Below, piece by piece: positions 58,501 through 64,000 of a DNA stretch of 64,000 nt. The position numbers and the translations under genes are program-made. Each line of letters starts with the position of its first letter. Positions within the stretch are counted from its first letter, which is position 1. Origin of the DNA: Medicago truncatula (Eukaryota > Streptophyta > Magnoliopsida > Fabales > Fabaceae); the NCBI RefSeq assembly GCF_003473485.1, contig NC_053043.1, forward strand, positions 19,408,001 through 19,472,000, read 5' to 3'. The notes beneath the pieces were generated by a model, which had not been told where the DNA came from, did not search any database, and saw nothing but the letters and a program-made list of their open reading frames with translations.

Positions 58501-59330
58501 GATTAATATGACGCCTCTTAATAATGATCTACCAGTGAGGGACTTAATAGCTCCTTCATCTTAGAATCCACCATTTTTCAATAGAATAGAATTTCACTAA
58601 TCTTAATTTGAAATCTTTAAAAAGTGTCTTGTAAAACTCGTTTGCAAAAATCTTTATTCTTTAAGAAGTATAGTTGAGCTTGAGCATCTTTTTATTTTAT
58701 TTTTTTATTTTAAGATAAAATTTATAACATTTTATTAATTAAAATGTGTTCAATACAACTTAGTGGCTCGACCAAGATCTGAAAACTAGCTGACAATGTC
58801 GCCGCCTTAGTTAACTAATGAGCAGTCTCATTTATTTGTCTTTTCACAAACTCAATAGTAAAGTTTTCATATAATCAATTGAATAAAGATTTACAATCAT
58901 TAATAATAGCTCAAAATTCCGTTCTTGAGCATCTATACATTGTAATAAAGCAAATATAATATTTTGACAAGTTTGTCGTTATCATCTTCTAAGAATATTT
59001 ACTTCTTTAAAATTAATTATTAATGGTAATGTATCTTTATTTATCTTTCAATAATCGTAATATGTATACTCCATCGGTTCCATATTTATCTCTCAAATTC
59101 CTCTTTTACATGGTTTATTTTTGTAAATATTTTGCTGTTAAAGTTGTTCTTTTGCGAGAGCTTATTTTTGTTTTTGTCATTTGGAGATTGTTTTCTTAGA
59201 CATTGTTTATCTGCCCAATTTTCATGGACTTCTAGATAGCCCTTCTTTTCTATATTTTTGTTCCCTTTCATTTCTAATTCACTGTTTTGTTTCCTTGCAT
59301 TGACAGTTCAATCTTATCATGGAAAATATT
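58501..59330. other. Spacer, no gene recognised
   Basis: AT-rich. The open stretch 59086-59271 (-) is Lys/Asn-rich without a motif. Confidence 0.5.
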
Positions 59331-60060
59331 ATCATAAACAATTTTTCTTAGATTTTTTGCTAGTGCCAAAAATCATTCTTCTTTGTACGGCTTATGTGCA
59401 TTCTCTGGTCTTGTACTCCAAGGAGTTCGTGGAACATTTAAACGAACACAATCACATTTGAACCGGACACATTCTGCAATCCGAGGAAGCACACACTTAA
59501 TTTTGGTTTTACATTCAGCATGATTATAACAATCATCATATGCTGTAATAGAAAAAGAGAATATAAGCATGTTACTACTTAACATGGATAAAATATTATG
59601 TTACTAGTAAAGAAGAAAATTTTAAATGAATGAAAAATGGTTTACCGTGAACATTTGTTGTAATAAGTAATAGAGAAATAAAGTGGATCATAACGTAAAA
59701 GAACTTCGTAAGTTTGGCCATATTTTCCCACTTTAAATGTAGAAATTAAGAAAGGATTCGACCATTTAAATACTTTTTAGCATACTTATTAAAATGTTTG
59801 TTAACCACATTGAATTATTGTGTGTGTCTCTTTAACACTTAGTAAGGAGGTCACATAAAAAAAAAATCAAGTATAAGAAATAATTTTTATATTTTAACCT
59901 TTTGTGATAAAAAAGGAAAGTCACAAAAAGTAATAATAATAATATAGGTTGACCATTCCTTCAAAAAAAAAAAATATAGGTTGACCATGTGATACCCCCT
60001 AACCTAAAAGCATTTTTTTGAGCAACCCTAAAAGCATTTAAAATGTCATATATTCGAAAA
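59320..60060. repeat. Segmental duplication unit A (NCR copy 1)
   Basis: From about 59320 ('ATATTATCATAAACAATTTT') to at least 60060 ('AAAATGTCATATATTCGAAA'), the sequence matches 63291-64000 at ~90% identity with small indels, including gene, upstream region and the 'TAATAATAATATAGGTTGAC' tract. The partner reaches the window end, so the true length is unknown. Confidence 0.9.
59373..59721 (-). CDS. Nodule-specific cysteine-rich (NCR) peptide, copy 1
   Basis: Exon 1 is 59721-59646, exon 2 59542-59373, with a 103-bp GT-AG intron after the signal peptide as usual for NCR genes; 81 aa. The signal peptide 'MAKLTKFFYVMIHFISLLLI' plus 'TTNVHG' is typical of the family. The mature part starts 'AYDDCYNHAECKTKIKC' and has six Cys spaced C-x5-C-x5-C-x7-C-x4-C-x1-C, the six-cysteine NCR pattern. 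NCR peptides are secreted into symbiosomes and drive bacteroid differentiation (family knowledge). Unusual: 24 residues follow the last Cys. A TATA-like 'AGTATTTAAATGG' lies ~45 bases upstream of the ATG. Paralogue of 63324-63685. Confidence 0.92.
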
Positions 60061-60064
60061 TTTT

Positions 60065-60633
60065 AAAAATTATCATATAATAAGATTGCACATTAAACCT
60101 AACTAATATTCGGAATACTTCATTAAACAATAGAGAGAAAAACCCTATTTTTCCTTTAAAAAACCTCTTTTTTGTCACATTCGTATATCTTCTGACTTAT
60201 AAAATATATTTAGTGTGCAAAGACGTTTAGATCACTCGAACTCTTTGAGTTCTTCCATCTCATCATTTATGATAACCAAATTGTGTCCAAATTATATGGA
60301 TTGATTTTTTTTTTTTTTTTTTACAAACATTTTATATAGATTGTTGTTTTTGACTCGACAATTAAACTAAACCTAATGAAAAGAAGTAAATTGGGGAGAT
60401 TTGTATGAGTTGTTTTGCAATGAAAATAAAAGTAACTATGAATTAGAATTATGAAGGCGATTCAGATTTTTCGTATCCCCTTTATCTGCTTCTTAGTTAG
60501 ATTATGTTCTAAGACCAAGTACTATTTGAGATTTATGCTCACAAAGACTATAAAATTAAGACCTATTCCAGTTATAGTTCAAGTCCCCTTCGAGAAATAT
60601 TTCTCTCTAATTGTGGACTTATAATATCATGAG
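60065..60633. other. Spacer, nothing recognised
   Basis: AT-rich, without open frames or repeat structure I can define. Confidence 0.5.
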
Positions 60634-60638
60634 CGTTC

Positions 60639-61857
60639 TGATGAGATAAACCCGCAAGTGCACGGTCTTACCGAAGTAGTATGAAAAGAGTATCGTTTCG
60701 ACAGGGAGTAGTTTATTTCAATTAACCTTTGAAAATGATTAGAGGAGAAAAGAATTGTAAGTTGGGGTTTTCAAGCGTTTGAAAGATAATAATAATAAAA
60801 GGAGTCTTGGGATCGTTGGTTCATCTAATTGACAAGTCCTTCACAAACCAAACTATAAGCTTATAACTTTATGTTAGACCTAATTTCTCAAGACAGTTTC
60901 TCTTTTGTTCCTCTAGCAACCAAGCCTATTTCGCTGACTTGATTACTATTAGATTTTGGTTCCTCTAACAACCAAGCCTATTTCGCTGACTTGATTATTA
61001 TTAGTTCCCTTGAAGATCGAAACTATATGTCTCAAAGATTGCAAAGACTATTTCGCTGCCTTTGCAATCCTTGTCTAAATTCACTTGTTCGAATATCAAA
61101 GCTCCACTTTCGTTTTATGAATTGATATTTGAGATGATGGATAAACAATTATCAAACCCTCCACTTTTGTTTCCACAGTTTGATAATGGTTGATCCATGT
61201 TAAAGCGGTGAATTTAGATAAGAAACTAGGGTTACATAAAATTAAGGCTTAGAGCTTGGCTTGATTAGGATTATGTCATTTAGACTTATCCAACAATCCC
61301 AAGAGAAGGAGAAATCTACTCACTCATGTTCATCGTAGACATGGGGAAGAAGAGAGAAAACATAAAAGTAAATGACAAGAAAATAAAGGAAAAGAAAAGA
61401 ACTTTAATTAGAAAAGCAATTGTCACTTATTGAATTCCAAGAAAAGATGAATATTTGTGATGGATGGCTACTCTATTTATAGCATACATTCGACTTAAAA
61501 TCTAAGCAATTACATTCGGGCTAAAAATAGAGTAGCTTAAAATCTAAGCAAAAGCAGCAAAAACGACTCTGGAGGGTGGCACAGCCGTGCCAATGATGGC
61601 ACAGGCCGTGCCAAGCTTATGACTTGGGGGAGACGTATTTTTGTCTCCGAATCTTCGTATTTTCACATTCAATCAGCTCGAAGTCCCTTTCTTTTGCTCC
61701 AAGACTCAATCCATCCAATATTCATTCCTGAAATAAAATAAAATGCAATTTGTAGTAAACTATCCTAAAAAGGAAATAATACTAATGTAAAATAAAATAA
61801 AATCTAATTAAAACTAAACTAAAAAGCATATAAAAATAAGCAATAAATGACTCATCA
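60639..61857. mobile_element. Solo LTR, 1219 bp
   Basis: Begins TGATGAG and ends CTCATCA (TG...CA with short inverted ends). A perfect 5-bp repeat CGTTC flanks it at 60634-60638 and 61858-61862. No internal retrotransposon coding or second LTR is present, so this is a solo LTR left by recombination between the two LTRs. Inside, a ~51-bp tandem pair at ~60915-61005 ('CAAGCCTATTTCGCTGACTT' twice) and a TATA-like 'CTATTTATAG' at ~61472 can be seen. Family unassigned. Confidence 0.88.
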
Positions 61858-61862
61858 CGTTC

Positions 61863-62321
61863 CTTCAAAAAAAAAATTATCATGAGCGTTAAGGCACGTT
61901 AAGCAAAGCCATACAACATGAATAACAAGATATATTAAATAAGCATAACTCAAATAGAATCAATACAATAAAATTGCCATGATCATTTATCCAACATCCT
62001 TAGTCATGCCTTAGTGTCAAGTGGGATAACTTTAAAGCATAAAGACTATTATGCGAGTTGACTAATGATCACATCTCACGTATCATGGATAAAAAGTTAT
62101 CAAGTTTTCAGATAGATATAGATATTTGGAGTAATATTTATATTGGATTGACACGTCATGAGAATACCACATAGAACATTACTTAATAGTCACGAGTCAT
62201 TCTCATAGTGATAAATGGTTATTCCACCCATTGAGAAAGCTCTTCGATTCCTGCAAAGTTAAAGGTCAAAAAAATGTTGACCATGTTAAATGAGCCTGTC
62301 AAATTTACAGGCTAACAAAAT
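61863..62321. other. Spacer, nothing recognised
   Basis: AT-rich sequence. 'ATCATGAGCGTT' occurs on both sides of the solo LTR (60626-60637 and ~61879-61890), a local repeat independent of the 5-bp target duplication. Confidence 0.5.

Positions 62322-62349
<28 letters not shown>
62322..62349. repeat. 28-base poly(C) run
   Basis: Uninterrupted cytosines in AT-rich DNA. The complementary G run could form quadruplexes. Its true length is uncertain because homopolymers are error-prone in sequencing. Confidence 0.85.
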
Positions 62350-62352
<3 letters not shown>

Positions 62353-62711
62353 TTTCGACGACACTACTCAAAAGAGGAGAACATTGGCATTTTTTACTAC
62401 TGTTCTTGGGTCATCTTGAAATATGACATCAACCCACTCGTTACCTTCCAAACATGATCTTTTCAATTTTTGTCCCTTTTATCGTTTTAGGCTTTGATTG
62501 GGCCACGTCTTTTCCCTTGAAACGCATAGAAATTTATTTATGACCCTATAGGCGCCATTTGTGGTTTATCTAACTCTTTAGGTGTAAACCTTCGCAACTC
62601 CCCATGTCCATCATCATTGTTCCTTTCTCCACAAGATTCCCAAGGTTTTATGTCTTCCAAAATCATTAATTATCCACTAACTTAAAAACACTTCTACCTT
62701 CTTTTCCACAT

Positions 62712-63081
62712 GTGGTAATTATGGAAGAAAAAGATAAGAAGACAACTTTACCATTCGTATTCATCATTATAAAAAGCTTTGTTTCTTCACTTTCCTTCCA
62801 TCAAACTCTCTTCTTCTTCATATTTGGGGCTTCCTTTTCTTGTAAGAAGAACGTACCAGTTTTACACCACGAAAGCATTCCTCTTGGAACTTCAACTCTT
62901 TATTGCTAAAAAGATTGTTGCTGCGAGTAGTAGAGAGTTGTTGTCCTTTAGGGCATCAGCAACACTTAATCTCCAACTATCTGAGGATGAAGAGGTTCTC
63001 AGGACTGTTTCTGTTGATTGTTTACATCTTATCACCATCCCTCAACCCAACTTAGGTCAGAAGAAGTTTATGCCATATTGA
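62712..63081 (+). other. Overlapping open frames of unknown nature
   Basis: Two frames overlap here (62712-62909 and 62779-63081). The second, 100 codons, ends with a moderately ordinary composition ('LNLQLSEDEEVLRTVSVDCL'). No family motif, signal peptide or splice partner was recognised. It could be an exon fragment or chance. Confidence 0.25.
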
Positions 63082-63323
63082 ATTTTTTTTAAAAAAATAT
63101 ATAGGATAAAACTATATAAGATTATAGTGAAATAAATAGGATAAAAGACAATCTAAATAATATTATTTAATACTTTATATATTGCCATTAAAATTATATA
63201 AGATTATAAAACCATAACACCATGGTATTTGAAATTAGGAAAGAATAAAAACAATTATTGGTTGTTAACACATTTATTCAATCACATATCGGAATATATT
63301 ATCATAAACAATTTTCGCTAGTG

Positions 63324-63685
63324 CTAAAAATCATTCTTCCTTGTAGGGCTTATGTGCACTCTCTTTGGTGTTGCACTCCAAGGAGTTTTTGGACCATTAT
63401 TCAAACGAATACAATCACATTTGAACCGGAAACATTGTGCAATCCGAGGAGGCACACACTTAATTTTGTTCGTACATTCAGTATGATTATAACAATCATC
63501 ATATGCTGTAATAAAAAAATGAGAATATAAGCATGTTACTACTTAACATGGATAAAATATTATGTTCGTAGTAAAGAAGAAAATTTTAAATGAATGAAAA
63601 ATGGTTTACCGCGAACATTTGTTGTAATAAGTAATAGAGAAATAAAGTGGATCATCACATAAAATAACTTCATAAGTTTGGCCAT
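63324..63685 (-). CDS. Nodule-specific cysteine-rich (NCR) peptide, copy 2
   Basis: Exon 1 is 63685-63610, exon 2 63505-63324; 85 aa. The signal peptide 'MAKLMKLFYVMIHFISLLLI' is nearly identical to that of the copy at 59373. The mature part 'AYDDCYNHTECTNKIKC' has the same six-Cys spacing (5-5-7-4-1). After the last Cys the two genes part: a 2-bp length difference shifts the frame, giving a different 28-residue tail ending 'SPTRKNDF'. The promoter keeps 'AGTATTTAAATGG'. Its family role is that of a symbiosome-targeted peptide. Intact splice sites and frame suggest a functional gene. Confidence 0.92.
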
Positions 63686-64000
63686 ATTTCCCCACTTTGA
63701 ATGTAAAAATTAAGAAAGGATCCGACCATTTAAATACTTTTTAGCATAATTATTAAAATGTCTCTTAACTACATTGAAGTGTTGTGTGTGTCTCTTTAAC
63801 ACACTTAGTAAGGAGGTCACATAAAAAAATCAATGATAAGAAATATTTTTATATTTTAACCTTTTGTGATAAAAAAAGGGAAGTCACAAAAGAGTAATAA
63901 TAATAATAATATAGGTTGACCATGTGGTACCCCTTTAACCTAAAAGCATTTCTTTTTTAGCAAACCTAAAAGCATTTAAAATGTCATATATTTGAAAATT

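Noticed and set aside
59258..59461. Plus-strand open frame over NCR copy 1
   Set aside because: The minus-strand NCR gene with signal peptide, intron and six-Cys pattern explains the region.

Overview
The window is AT-rich plant nuclear DNA with introns, many short foldback and terminal-inverted-repeat elements, LINE and copia debris, and at its right end two nodule-specific cysteine-rich (NCR) peptide genes. NCR genes of this form are known from inverted-repeat-lacking-clade legumes, so Medicago (probably M. truncatula) or a close relative is the best guess. No organism name can be read directly from the sequence.

Layout. 1-6.6 kb: decayed FAR1-related/MULE-type coding debris, a CA/TA microsatellite, and two foldback elements, one an 880-bp element with a perfect 9-bp target duplication. 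6.7-15.7 kb (+): an intact 11-exon gene for the RED/IK family splicing factor (Arabidopsis SMU2 type). One of its introns carries a U2 snRNA sequence with an A-rich tail and 15-bp flanking repeats, i.e. a retroposed U2 copy. 17.1-21.1 kb (-): a six-coding-exon gene for the GINS subunit SLD5, with a probable GC-AG intron and a 5'-UTR intron. 24.3-27.1 kb (+): a four-exon FYVE zinc finger + SYLF (Ysc84) domain protein.

29.8-57.1 kb: four tandem genes on one strand, all two-exon and all split by a phase-2 intron right after the RING2 catalytic-cysteine segment. They encode small RING1-IBR-RING2 (RBR) ubiquitin ligases of 268-294 aa. Copies 1, 2 and 4 keep the RING2 catalytic Cys. Copy 3 has Ser there, a disturbed IBR and a cut-off C-terminus. 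Copies 3 and 4 carry N-terminal SUMO-interaction-like motifs beside acidic runs; copies 1 and 2 do not. The introns and spacers are filled with transposon debris: LINE pieces on both strands, a rearranged copia element, MULE-type MITEs, a plastid psbB fragment, a CACTA end, and one long LINE whose reading frame is broken by a single visible stop.

57.4-64 kb: a duplicated scrap of RBR intron, more LINE debris, two NCR genes (-) from a segmental duplication, between them a 1.2-kb solo LTR with a perfect 5-bp target duplication, and a 28-base C run.

The three single-copy genes at the left are ordinary conserved cell-biology genes (splicing, replication, membrane/actin). The right two thirds is a fast-evolving accessory region in which RBR ligases have been duplicated, partly inactivated and invaded by transposons. 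All CDS coordinates given as one span include introns; exon limits are in the evidence and were worked out by hand from splice signals and reading frame.
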